From Staphylococcus massiliensis CCUG 55927 (GTDB lineage: Bacteria; Bacillota; Bacilli; Staphylococcales; Staphylococcaceae), in assembly GCF_000298075.1 (NCBI RefSeq), contig NZ_JH815593.1, forward strand, positions 441,013 to 494,067: a DNA stretch of 53,055 bases. Reading direction: 5' to 3'. The position numbers and the translations under genes were made by a program. A model generated the notes under the pieces. The model saw only the letters and a list, made by a program, of their open reading frames with translations. It did no database searches and had not been told where the DNA came from. Below are positions 39,637 to 48,344 of this stretch, one piece after another (positions within the stretch are counted from its first letter, which is position 1; every line of letters starts with the position of its first letter).

Positions 39637-39705
39637 AAATGGGGTAGAACGTTTATAATTAAAGATTCTTAAATAAATACATAACTACAAAAAGGAGTCT
39701 ACTCA

Positions 39706-40746
39706 ATGAAAGCATCTCGTTTAATTACGGCATCTATACTCGTATCAGCACCTTTTGCAGTCTTAGGTTTTTACAAATTTGCGGAAAAGGATTCTATTCT
39801 AGCACGAATTATTCAACTTAAAGATGGATTTACGAACTACCGTAAGGCTAAAACTTATGAAGAAGTGATTGATGATAAATATAAAATTATTAATAACGTT
39901 CAATATGATACAGAATTACCTCGTGGCTTTTGCGACATCATCACGAAAAACGATGAAGGTGACGCAACACGCCCAACTTTCATCTATATGCATGGTGGTG
40001 GCTTTGTCGTAGGGGATAAAATCGAAGGCGATCCAACGACTAATGCGGATGATGCGTATATGAAATATAAATTCGAGGCGATGGTGGAATATGGCTATAA
40101 CGTGGTTACGACGAATTATGCCTTTGCGCCATGGTACAAGCATCCGAAACAAGTTGAACAAATTTCACGCTTGGTCGAATTTTTAAAAGCCAATGCTGAA
40201 AAGTTTAATTTAAATAAAGACGAATTTATCATTTCTGGAACGAGTGCAGGCGGTAATCTCGCAGTCGAATTTGCGCTCATTCAAGTAAGCGAAACGTATC
40301 AACAACAAGTCGGCATTAAACCAGTATTAAATAAAGACAATATTAAAGCATTGTTACTTGAAGTACCTTTATTAGATCCTTATCGTTCTAACAAGACCCA
40401 AGCGCCGATTATATTAAATAATTTCTTATTCGGTAGAGGGGCGCGTGCCTATTACTATAAATCAGTGATACGAAAGTATAATCCGAAACTCGATTTAATC
40501 CGATATGTGGATTCAAACTTCCCGCCAGTCTTTATTACAGACGGCAATGCAGGTTCGTTTAAAGACCAAGCAACGGACTTCTACAACAAACTACAGGAAC
40601 ATGGCGTACCATCGGATATCTACGTCCCGTCATTTAAGTATGGTAAGAAGACGCATAGCTACATGAGTGATTTAAATTCACAAGCGACCAAAAATTATCA
40701 TGAAGCACGTCATGCATTTCTATTACAACAAAACTTAGTACGATGA
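39706..40746 (+). CDS. Alpha/beta hydrolase, hormone-sensitive-lipase/esterase type
   Basis: A 346-residue esterase. An N-terminal hydrophobic segment (about 5-22) may anchor or export it. HGGGF at 96-100 is the oxyanion-hole motif, Ser180 in GTSAGG the nucleophile, and the C-terminal Asp and His are probably in the FITDGNAG and KTHSYM segments. The substrate is unknown. AAAGGAG precedes the ATG; it is a single-gene unit with its own terminator. Confidence 0.85.
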   Translation: MKASRLITASILVSAPFAVLGFYKFAEKDSILARIIQLKDGFTNYRKAKTYEEVIDDKYKIINNVQYDTELPRGFCDIITKNDEGDATRPTFIYMHGGGFVVGDKIEGDPTTNADDAYMKYKFEAMVEYGYNVVTTNYAFAPWYKHPKQVEQISRLVEFLKANAEKFNLNKDEFIISGTSAGGNLAVEFALIQVSETYQQQVGIKPVLNKDNIKALLLEVPLLDPYRSNKTQAPIILNNFLFGRGARAYYYKSVIRKYNPKLDLIRYVDSNFPPVFITDGNAGSFKDQATDFYNKLQEHGVPSDIYVPSFKYGKKTHSYMSDLNSQATKNYHEARHAFLLQQNLVR

Positions 40747-40749
40747 GTG

Positions 40750-40790
40750 AAAAGCCACGCCCATAGAGTAGGGTGTGGCTTTAGTAATTT
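40750..40790 (+). terminator. Terminator after the esterase gene
   Basis: Arms AAAGCCACGCCC and GGGTGTGGCTTT (one wobble) flank an eight-base loop and are followed by T-rich sequence. Confidence 0.8.
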
Positions 40791-40841
40791 GGTGAACAGT
40801 TAGCTTAAAATTTTTATCTTATGTCATTTTCTATAATCGAC

Positions 40842-40876
40842 AAAAAAGGTACCGCATCTCAAACATGCGGTACCTC
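40842..40876 (-). terminator. Terminator of the ABC-F gene
   Basis: A perfect 10-bp stem (40847-40856 with 40866-40875) is followed on the minus strand by six T residues. Confidence 0.92.
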
Positions 40877-40887
40877 ATTCATATAGC

Positions 40888-42495
40888 TTATAAGCTTTGT
40901 AATACGCCTTCTTCTTTAAGATAATCTTCGTATGAAAGTTCTTTTGAAACAGCGCCTGGTTTATTTAGATCAATGACGCGGTTCGCGATTGTATTAATGA
41001 ATTCAAAGTCGTGTGACGTGAAGATGATAGAACCTTTGAAGTTCTTAAGACCTTCGTTGACAGATGTAATACTTTCAAGGTCTAAGTGGTTTGTTGGTTC
41101 ATCAAGTAATAGCACGTTAGCGCTTGATAACATCATCTTACTTAACATACAACGTACTTTTTCGCCCCCTGAAAGCACGTCAGCTTTCTTCTTAACTTCT
41201 TCACCGCTGAATAACATACGACCTAAGAAGCCACGTAAGAATGTTTCAGTTTGCTCATCTTCAGGTGCATATTGACGTAACCAATCTACTAAGTTCATTT
41301 CAACACCATCGAAGTACTCAGAGTTGTCTTTAGGGAAGTAACTTTGAGAAGTTGTTACACCCCATTTAACTGTACCTTCGTCAGGTTCCATTTCACCAGC
41401 TAAAATCTTAAGTAATGTTGTTTTAGCAATTTCACTATCGCCGTATAATACAGCTTTATCATTAGGGTTCATCGTGAATGAAATGTTATCTAATACTTTT
41501 TCGCCATCTACTGTTTTAGAAACGTTTTCAACAAATAAAAGATCATTACCAATTTCACGTTCCGGCGTAAATTTAACATAAGGATAACGTCTTGAAGATG
41601 GTTGAATGTCATCTAGTTCGATTTTATCTAATTGTTTCTTACGACTTGTAGCTTGTTTAGATTTAGAAGCGTTCGCAGAGAAACGTGCGATAAAGTCTTG
41701 AAGTTCTTTAATTTTTTCTTCTTTCTTTTTATTTTGTTCTTGCGCCATTTTTTGAGCAAGTTGACTTGATTGATACCAGAAATCATAGTTACCCACGTAG
41801 ATTTTAATTTTACCGAAGTCTAAGTCGGCAATGTGTGTACAAACGTTGTTTAAGAAATGTCTATCGTGAGATACAACGATAACCGTGTTTTCAAAGTTGA
41901 TTAAGAAATCTTCTAACCACGCGATGGCTTTAATATCAAGACCGTTTGTAGGCTCATCCAGTAAAAGCACATCAGGATCACCGAATAAACTTTGCGCAAG
42001 TAATACTTTGATTTTTTGGTTATTTTCAAGTTCTGACATTGTTTTATCATGTAGGTTAGCTTCGATGCCTAAACCAGATAATAGGGTAGCTGCATCTGCT
42101 TCAGCGTTCCAACCATTCATTTCAGCGAATTCGCCTTCAAGTTCAGCAGCGCGAATACCATCTTCATCACTGAAATCAGGTTTCATATAAATTTCGTCTT
42201 TTTCTTTCATTACGTTAAATAAACGTTCGTGACCTTTAATAACCACATCAATCACACGTTCTTCTTCATAAGCGAAGTGGTCCTGTTTTAAAATAGCAAG
42301 ACGCTCGTCTTTTCCTAATGAAACATGACCAGTTTGTGAATCAAGTTCACCAGAAAGAATTTTAAGGAAAGTCGATTTACCAGCACCATTAGCACCAATG
42401 AGACCATAACAGTTGCCGGGTGTGAATTTAATATTGACATCTTCAAATAATTTACGATCACCAAAACGTAAACTAACATCAGTAACTTGTAACAT
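40888..42495 (-). CDS. ABC-F family ATPase (YkpA/YbiT type)
   Basis: A 535-residue protein with two ATP-binding cassettes and no membrane segment. First Walker A GANGAGKS about 35-42, first Walker B LLLDEPTNGLD; an inter-domain linker rich in Lys and Gln about 240-290; second signature LSGGEK and LLLDEPTNHLD. The first signature reads SELENNQ and the second Walker A GDSEIAKT; both deviations are normal for this subgroup. ABC-F proteins act on the ribosome; this subgroup is housekeeping rather than a known antibiotic-resistance type. Confidence 0.9.
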   Translation of the reverse strand: MLQVTDVSLRFGDRKLFEDVNIKFTPGNCYGLIGANGAGKSTFLKILSGELDSQTGHVSLGKDERLAILKQDHFAYEEERVIDVVIKGHERLFNVMKEKDEIYMKPDFSDEDGIRAAELEGEFAEMNGWNAEADAATLLSGLGIEANLHDKTMSELENNQKIKVLLAQSLFGDPDVLLLDEPTNGLDIKAIAWLEDFLINFENTVIVVSHDRHFLNNVCTHIADLDFGKIKIYVGNYDFWYQSSQLAQKMAQEQNKKKEEKIKELQDFIARFSANASKSKQATSRKKQLDKIELDDIQPSSRRYPYVKFTPEREIGNDLLFVENVSKTVDGEKVLDNISFTMNPNDKAVLYGDSEIAKTTLLKILAGEMEPDEGTVKWGVTTSQSYFPKDNSEYFDGVEMNLVDWLRQYAPEDEQTETFLRGFLGRMLFSGEEVKKKADVLSGGEKVRCMLSKMMLSSANVLLLDEPTNHLDLESITSVNEGLKNFKGSIIFTSHDFEFINTIANRVIDLNKPGAVSKELSYEDYLKEEGVLQSL

Positions 42496-42678
42496 GTATT
42501 TTCTCCTTTATAACTTTATTCTAACGCATGCATTATACCACAAATCATAGTGACTTTCGATAAGGTAGGGACTTAGAAGTTCACGAAATCTTTGTTCGTC
42601 GCAAACCTTTTCGTGCTATGGTAAACACGCCATGTTATAATGAACAAAGTTAATCTGTACAAGGAGATAATTAAATCT

Positions 42679-43578
42679 ATGGATCAAAATGAAATCATTG
42701 GTACGATAACCTTTTTAGAGGTAGTCGGGTTAAACGGCTCAACTTACCAACTTAAAGGACCTAATAACGAAACGATTAAAATGAATCAATCAGAAGTGAA
42801 TGAAGAGGACGATCTAGAAGTCGGCGAAGAATATAGTTTCTTTGTTTATCCGAACCGTTCAGGAGAATTATTCGCAACTCAAAACATGCCTGATATAACA
42901 AGAGACCGTCATGGCTATATTACGGTAATTAAAACTGACCGCGATGGGGCACATATGGACGTTGGCCTGCCGCGTGAGGTGTTAATTCCTTGGGTGGATT
43001 TACCTAAGTTAAAAGACCTTTGGCCGGAAAAAGGCGATCAATTGTTGTGTACATTGCGTGTAGAACGCGATGGTCAATTATTCGCACGCCTAGCTACAGA
43101 AACAATTGTTCAAGAGATGTATACACCAATTCATGATGATTCATTACAAAATGCGGTAATCGAAGCGCGTCCGTACCGCTTATTACGTGTCGGCACTTTC
43201 TTATTATCTAAAGACGGTCATAAGATATTTGTGCATGAGTCAGAACGTAAAGAAGAACCAAGACTTGGCCAATTAATGGAAACACGTATTATTGGTTACA
43301 ATGAAAAAGGTGAGCTTAACGGTTCATTTTTACCACTTGCGCGTGAGCGCCTAGATGATGACGGACAACTCATTTTCGAATTACTTGTTGAATATGACGG
43401 AGAATTACCATTTTGGGATAAATCAAGTCCTGAAGCCATCAAGGAAGTTTTTAATATGAGTAAAGGCGCGTTCAAACGTGCAATCGGTCATTTATACAAG
43501 CACAAAATCATTAATATCGAAACAGGTAAAATTACGTTAACGAAAAAAGGTTGGTCTCGTGTAGACGATCCTAAGTAA
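42679..43578 (+). CDS. cvfB: Conserved virulence factor B (S1-domain RNA-binding protein)
   Basis: A 299-residue protein nearly identical in pattern to S. aureus CvfB. It has three S1-like OB domains (about 1-65, 68-130, 140-215) and a C-terminal winged helix (about 225-299, SPEAIKEVFNMSKGAFKRAIGHLYK). CvfB binds RNA and affects agr and virulence gene expression. The ATG at 42679 is preferred by similarity although AAGGAG (42661-42666) is 12 bases away, a rather long spacing. Confidence 0.94.
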   Translation: MDQNEIIGTITFLEVVGLNGSTYQLKGPNNETIKMNQSEVNEEDDLEVGEEYSFFVYPNRSGELFATQNMPDITRDRHGYITVIKTDRDGAHMDVGLPREVLIPWVDLPKLKDLWPEKGDQLLCTLRVERDGQLFARLATETIVQEMYTPIHDDSLQNAVIEARPYRLLRVGTFLLSKDGHKIFVHESERKEEPRLGQLMETRIIGYNEKGELNGSFLPLARERLDDDGQLIFELLVEYDGELPFWDKSSPEAIKEVFNMSKGAFKRAIGHLYKHKIINIETGKITLTKKGWSRVDDPK

Positions 43579-43587
43579 TGTTGATTT

Positions 43588-43638
43588 AAGTCCTCGACCT
43601 ACAATGGATAATAAATCTGTTGTAGTTCGGGGCTTTTT
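43588..43638 (+). terminator. Terminator after cvfB
   Basis: Arms of about 16 bases (AAGTCCTCGACCTACAA against TTGTAGTTCGGGGCTT, with some wobble) are followed by a T run. Confidence 0.82.
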
Positions 43639-43678
43639 ATGTGGTCAAGCATCATTCAGTGGTAGGTGGGGAAGGTAG

Positions 43679-43842
43679 AAACTTGATGGGGAAACCGTCA
43701 TCACGTCTCAGAACCCTTGAAACTTGATGAGGAAACCATAATTACGTCTCAGAGCCCTTGAAACTTGATGGCGAAACTGTCATCACGTCTCAGAGCCCTT
43801 GAAACTTGATGGTTGAAACTTAATCAAGTCTCAAGACCACCA
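43679..43842. repeat. Second tandem array, four units with a 41-bp period
   Basis: ACTTGAT recurs at 43681, 43722, 43763 and 43804, exactly 41 bp apart. Each unit is an imperfect palindrome with arms GAAACTTGAT and ATCACGTCTC; the last unit is nearly perfect (GAAACTTGAT / ATCAAGTCTC). Between units lies AGAGCCCTT. The sequence differs from the array at 11 kb, but period and palindromic design are the same. Confidence 0.92.
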
Positions 43843-43961
43843 CATTCCCCAATTCATGCATTTATTATAAATTAGATTTACAACTTTTTAACTGAATCAA
43901 TATATTTACTAAATTTCCCATTGATAGAATGAACTTGGTTACTATCATAGGGAGGGTTTTT

Positions 43962-45575
43962 ATGAAATCGTTATCTTCTAAAATATTGTTAAGTATCACA
44001 CTCTGTCTCGCATTATTATCTATTCCTTTTGTGCTGAATCAAGCCACTTCTAAAACCTCTAACACGAAATCCTCTTCACATGAACACACAATTTTACATA
44101 CAAATGATATTCATGGGCATTACTTAGAAGAAAAGGGCGAATTTATCGGAGCGCCTAAGTTAAAGACCATTAAAGATGAAACGAATCCTGATTTATTCGT
44201 GGATGCCGGTGATATTTTCCAAGGATATCCTGCTTCAGATCACTCTAAAGGTGAAGCGATGGCAAAAGTCATCAACGAACTTGATTACGACGCGATAGCG
44301 GTAGGTAATCATGAGTTAGATTTTGGTTATGACCAACTCATGAAACTCAAAAACCAAGTGAAGGCACCTATATTAAGCGCGAATATGTATAAAGATGGCG
44401 AGCGTCCATTTAAATCTTCAACATTTGTGAAAAGAAACGACACGAACTATGGGATTATCGGAGTTAATACTCCAGACACTGGTCGCATCACGCGCATATC
44501 AAGTATGAAAGGTGTCGAGTTTAAAGATCCGATTCAAAGTGCTACAAATGAAGCTTTAAAAATTCAAGATCAATCAGATGTTATCGTCGTACTGTCACAC
44601 TTAGGCGATAAAAATAAGAAAGCAGCATATCGTGGCGATACACTATTAAAGCGATTAACAGATAACCCAGCAATTCATAAACCAGTTGTCGTGGTCGATG
44701 CGCATTCGCACACTGTATTAAAAGAAGGACGTACTTATAAAGGTAATGCGATGGGGCAAACGGGTCGTTATTTAAGAAACATTGGTCAAATCGACTTTAA
44801 TCTTAAAGACGGTAAATTCTCTGACATCCAACCATCACTTATCTCAGAGGGTGAAACAAAACATGTTAAGCCTGATTCAAAGTTAAAGAAAGTCGTTAAA
44901 GATTTATATCATACCTTTAAGAAGGAAACTTCCGAAGTGATTCGTCAAGACAATCCAGTGACTTACCAATCACCGCTAGATAACGACGTGTCTAAAGAAA
45001 CATCTCTAGGTAATGTGTTTACAGATGCTTTAGAAACATATGAGTTCGATGAGCCAACAGATTTTGCAGTTTCAAATAGTAGTGCACTTGAAAAGGATAT
45101 TCCAAAAGGTTCAATAACTATTAACGACGTCATGAACGCTATTCCATACGGTGTGACAAGCGCAGTACAAACTGATGTAAAAGGGCACGAAGTTAAAGCA
45201 GCATTTGAACATAGTTTAGCTCAAGAAGTTGTCAACGTTAACGGCGAATCACAACTTAAATTCTATGGTGGCTTCTTACAAGCTTCTGATTCAATTAGTG
45301 TGAAATACGATATCAATCAGCCTAAAGGTTCCCGTGTCACAGAAATTAAAGTTAAGAATAAAGAAACTGGTAAGTTTGAGCCACTTGATAATGATAAAAC
45401 ATACCATGTCGCAATGCATGATTACATTGGTCGTGGTGGTCAAGGATATTCAATGTTTGGTCGCAACATTGAAGAAGGTGACGCAATGGATAAAGTGTTT
45501 ATGAACTATCTAAAGGATGCCGACTTAAGTAAATACGAAGGTAACCAACCAAGCCGCATCATTCCAATGTCTTGA
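43962..45575 (+). CDS. Secreted 5'-nucleotidase / 2',3'-cyclic phosphodiesterase family protein
   Basis: A 537-residue UshA-type enzyme. Signal peptide about 1-29; metallophosphatase domain with Asp49/His51 (TNDIHGH), Asp81 (DAGDIFQG), GNHE at 115-118 and a later HSH metal motif; C-terminal nucleotide-specificity domain from about 345. No LPXTG or GW anchor is seen, so it is probably released. GGGAGGG lies five bases before the ATG. Likely role: hydrolysis of extracellular nucleotides for phosphate and nucleosides. In S. aureus a wall-anchored relative (AdsA) makes adenosine, but that link here is only inference. Confidence 0.88.
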   Translation: MKSLSSKILLSITLCLALLSIPFVLNQATSKTSNTKSSSHEHTILHTNDIHGHYLEEKGEFIGAPKLKTIKDETNPDLFVDAGDIFQGYPASDHSKGEAMAKVINELDYDAIAVGNHELDFGYDQLMKLKNQVKAPILSANMYKDGERPFKSSTFVKRNDTNYGIIGVNTPDTGRITRISSMKGVEFKDPIQSATNEALKIQDQSDVIVVLSHLGDKNKKAAYRGDTLLKRLTDNPAIHKPVVVVDAHSHTVLKEGRTYKGNAMGQTGRYLRNIGQIDFNLKDGKFSDIQPSLISEGETKHVKPDSKLKKVVKDLYHTFKKETSEVIRQDNPVTYQSPLDNDVSKETSLGNVFTDALETYEFDEPTDFAVSNSSALEKDIPKGSITINDVMNAIPYGVTSAVQTDVKGHEVKAAFEHSLAQEVVNVNGESQLKFYGGFLQASDSISVKYDINQPKGSRVTEIKVKNKETGKFEPLDNDKTYHVAMHDYIGRGGQGYSMFGRNIEEGDAMDKVFMNYLKDADLSKYEGNQPSRIIPMS

Positions 45576-45621
45576 GTTAAGCCATTTTGAAAAGCATTTG
45601 ATACGAATATAGCTAAAAAAT

Positions 45622-45908
45622 AAGCGAGGCTAGGATGAATTAAGGAATTGGCATAATTGCTTTATTCTATTACAATTCTCCAAACAGCTGACTCAGAGGG
45701 CGGGGCCCCGGCAAAGAAATTTGCGTAGCAAATTAACAAGCTATGCAAGCCGGGGCTCTTTATTATGATCAAAGAAGCCTGAGCTTCTTTGTAAGTCCAA
45801 CTACCGTATTAAAAATACGAGTTGGATTTTAGAAGACTACAGGCTCCGGCCACGCCCCAGGAAAGCATGCTGTTTAAGGGAATTGTAAATATATCCTAGT
45901 CTCACTCT
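45622..45908. repeat. MITE-like intergenic palindromic element, copy 2
   Basis: This copy is inverted relative to 26058-26306. The same ordered parts are visible: outer arms GAGGCTAGGAT / ATCCTAGTCTC (45626-45636 with 45893-45903), inner terminal repeats TACAATTC...AAACAGC (45671-45887), the GCCGGGG/CCCCGGC stem, the AAGAAGC/GCTTCTT hairpin and the GTTGGA/TCCAAC hairpin. It has drifted, with about 40 bp more between arms. It sits just after the minus-strand pepF and probably ends that transcript. Confidence 0.88.
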
Positions 45909-45916
45909 TATTTATG

Positions 45917-47728
45917 CTACGCGTGCGCTTCAATTTCGTCTGTTAATGCTTCAAGTTCATCCACTAATTCACCAATATAAGCAATTGTTTCTTTAAGTGG
46001 CTTTTCAGTGGTGATATCGATGCCTGCTAAGTGAGCTAAATCGATAGGCGACATACTGCCTCCAGCTTTCAAGGTCTTAATCCAATCATCTACCGCAACT
46101 TGGCCTTCGTTCTGAATACGTTTCGCCATTACAGTACCAATCGTTAAACCTGCTGAATACGTATATGGATATAAGCCCATGTAATAGTGTGGCTGACGCA
46201 TCCAAGTTAACTCAGCACCTTCAGTTATCAATATTTCGTCTCCCCAGAAGCGTTCAATCACATTACGCTTAATTTCATTTAATACAGGTGCGTTGATAAC
46301 TTCACCTTCATCAACACGGCGGTATACCTCACGTTGATAACAAGCTTCTAATAAGTGCGTTACCATATTATGATAGTACGTTCTTGAAATGATTGAACCT
46401 ATCACCCAACGTTTAAACTTCGCATTGTTACTATTCTTGAAAAGATATTGTGCCATCAACATTTCGTTCATCGTAGATGGTGCTTCGACAAAGTACATAG
46501 ATGGTTCTGATTCAAGATAATTTTGATTATCATGCGTTAATGTAAAGTGACCTGCATGGCCTAATTCATGAACGAGCACGAATGCTTCTGTCATTTTTCC
46601 TGACCATGAGATAAAGATATAACTGTGAGATGCATAAGGACTCGCACAATATGCGCCAGTATCCTTATTTTTATTCTTAGGGAAGTCAATCCAGCGCTCA
46701 TCATATGCACGTTTCACCATATTTAAATAATCCTTACCTAAAACTTCTAACGCACCATACATATATTTCTTAGAGGTTTCAATGGAGATATCCGGTTCAT
46801 ATGTGGGATCGACAGAAATCTTTAAATCCTCAAATCGAATTTGATCAAGTTGGTTGGTACGCTTGATAACCTGCGCATATTTACGCATAATTGGTGCCAA
46901 TTCCTCCATGATGATATCGATTTGACAGTCGTACATGTCACGTGTCACATCATGACTTTGTAATAAGAAGTCGATAACTGAATCATAGCCTCTTAGATCA
47001 GCTTCAATCTTTTCACGTTGAACGTGGAGATTATAAGTTTCTGCTGTCGTATGTTGATACTTTCTTAATGCATCAGAGAAATGCTCGAAACTTTTACGTC
47101 TAAAGTTTGTGTCAGGGTGATCTTCATACTCATTTTCAAAGGTCACATAGTCCATTGGATACGTTTTACCATCGACCTCAAAGTCACCAAATTGTAAATC
47201 TAACATCTTAGTCGTACCGTATAAATTCATCGGCGCATAGAAAATAGGTGAAAAACTTGCTAGTGCCTCTTCAACATTAGGATCAAGTTGGTACGGCTTT
47301 AGTGCTTTAAGTTTCGTTAAATAATACGGATATTCAGAGGTTTCAATAAGTTCATTAAGTAAAACCTCATCAAGCTCTAGAAGTTCAGATTGCACGAATG
47401 TCAAGTTTCGTGCCATTTTACCACTTACACTTACGAATTTAGCTTCTACTTTTTGATATTCCGGATTAGCAGTATCTACGCTTAATTGAATACCAGAATA
47501 ATTGGCTAATCTTTCATATTGAATAAGTAAGTTGCTATATTCTTTTAAAGCTTCAATAATGGTTTCTTTATCTGTTAATCGGTTTTTATAAGTGTCATGG
47601 AACTTCTCTGTGGCTTTTAACGTGTCGTCTAACGTTTCATAAAAGGCTTTGTCAGAAGGGAATAGGTCTGTTAAATCCCAAGTTTCTTCAGTTGTGACTT
47701 CTTGTCTAGTTGGTAGTTGATTGGTCAT
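45917..47728 (-). CDS. pepF: Oligoendopeptidase F
   Basis: A 603-residue cytosolic M3 metallopeptidase that cuts oligopeptides of about 7-17 residues. The zinc site is HELGH at 387-391 with the downstream Glu in EAPSTMNE. The ATG at 47728 is chosen after AGGAGTGA; the GTG at 47737 overlaps that site. It is a single gene. Confidence 0.94.
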   Translation of the reverse strand: MTNQLPTRQEVTTEETWDLTDLFPSDKAFYETLDDTLKATEKFHDTYKNRLTDKETIIEALKEYSNLLIQYERLANYSGIQLSVDTANPEYQKVEAKFVSVSGKMARNLTFVQSELLELDEVLLNELIETSEYPYYLTKLKALKPYQLDPNVEEALASFSPIFYAPMNLYGTTKMLDLQFGDFEVDGKTYPMDYVTFENEYEDHPDTNFRRKSFEHFSDALRKYQHTTAETYNLHVQREKIEADLRGYDSVIDFLLQSHDVTRDMYDCQIDIIMEELAPIMRKYAQVIKRTNQLDQIRFEDLKISVDPTYEPDISIETSKKYMYGALEVLGKDYLNMVKRAYDERWIDFPKNKNKDTGAYCASPYASHSYIFISWSGKMTEAFVLVHELGHAGHFTLTHDNQNYLESEPSMYFVEAPSTMNEMLMAQYLFKNSNNAKFKRWVIGSIISRTYYHNMVTHLLEACYQREVYRRVDEGEVINAPVLNEIKRNVIERFWGDEILITEGAELTWMRQPHYYMGLYPYTYSAGLTIGTVMAKRIQNEGQVAVDDWIKTLKAGGSMSPIDLAHLAGIDITTEKPLKETIAYIGELVDELEALTDEIEAHA

Positions 47729-47859
47729 TACATTCACTCCTCTAAAATACTATTAAACTAAGTATAACGTAAAACACCAATATTCGCTTAAATCTTATTT
47801 TAATTAGCGTTTAAATCATGTAAAATTAAATAAAAGCATAATAAAAGAGTAAACATCAT

Positions 47860-48204
47860 ATGGCTATTTTTGAATTACCTAACTATTTATGGATTTCAGC
47901 TTTATCAGTTATAGTTTTAAACCTATTTTGTATTATCGCTTTAAAAAAGTGGATTGTAAGTGCAGTCATATCGTTCCTCGTATTAGGTTTACTCGCATTT
48001 GTCATTCCAAATTTCTATGATATTACGTTCGAACCTTTACTAGGTTACGCAGCGTTTATGGGTATCTTTAGCTTAGTACTAAGCTTTCTAATTTGGTTCT
48101 TTACCAAGGATTATAGAAGAAAGAGACGCGAAAAGAAACTACGCAAAGAGCTCGCTAAATACGAAACAGAAGATGAGAAAATAGATGAGCCTTGGACAAA
48201 ATAA
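47860..48204 (+). CDS. Small membrane protein of unknown function with a basic tail
   Basis: A 114-residue protein with three hydrophobic segments (about 7-28, 30-52, 61-83) followed by a strongly basic stretch (RRKRREKKLRK, 87-97) and an acidic end. No family was recognised with confidence. The ribosome site is weak (AAAGAG). Its last codons form the 5' arm of its own terminator. Confidence 0.72.
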   Translation: MAIFELPNYLWISALSVIVLNLFCIIALKKWIVSAVISFLVLGLLAFVIPNFYDITFEPLLGYAAFMGIFSLVLSFLIWFFTKDYRRKRREKKLRKELAKYETEDEKIDEPWTK

Positions 48205-48220
48205 TGTCCAAGGCTTTTTA
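48188..48220 (+). terminator. Terminator overlapping the end of the small membrane protein gene
   Basis: A perfect 11-bp stem (AGCCTTGGACA / TGTCCAAGGCT) whose 5' arm encodes the last residues and whose loop holds the stop codon, followed by a T run. Confidence 0.92.
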
Positions 48221-48344
48221 GTTAGAACGAAAAGTAGACACACAATATATTAGAAATTTGTAGTTTTTTTATTCTTGTTTAACACAACCTTAATAATTAA
48301 TTGGTATCATGCATTTAATTGAGTTTTAAAAAGGGGTTATGTAT

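Noticed and set aside
40888..42495. Antibiotic-resistance ABC-F protein
   Set aside because: The motif pattern (SELENNQ, GDSEIAKT) is that of the housekeeping YkpA/YbiT-like group, not of Vga, Msr or Lsa types.
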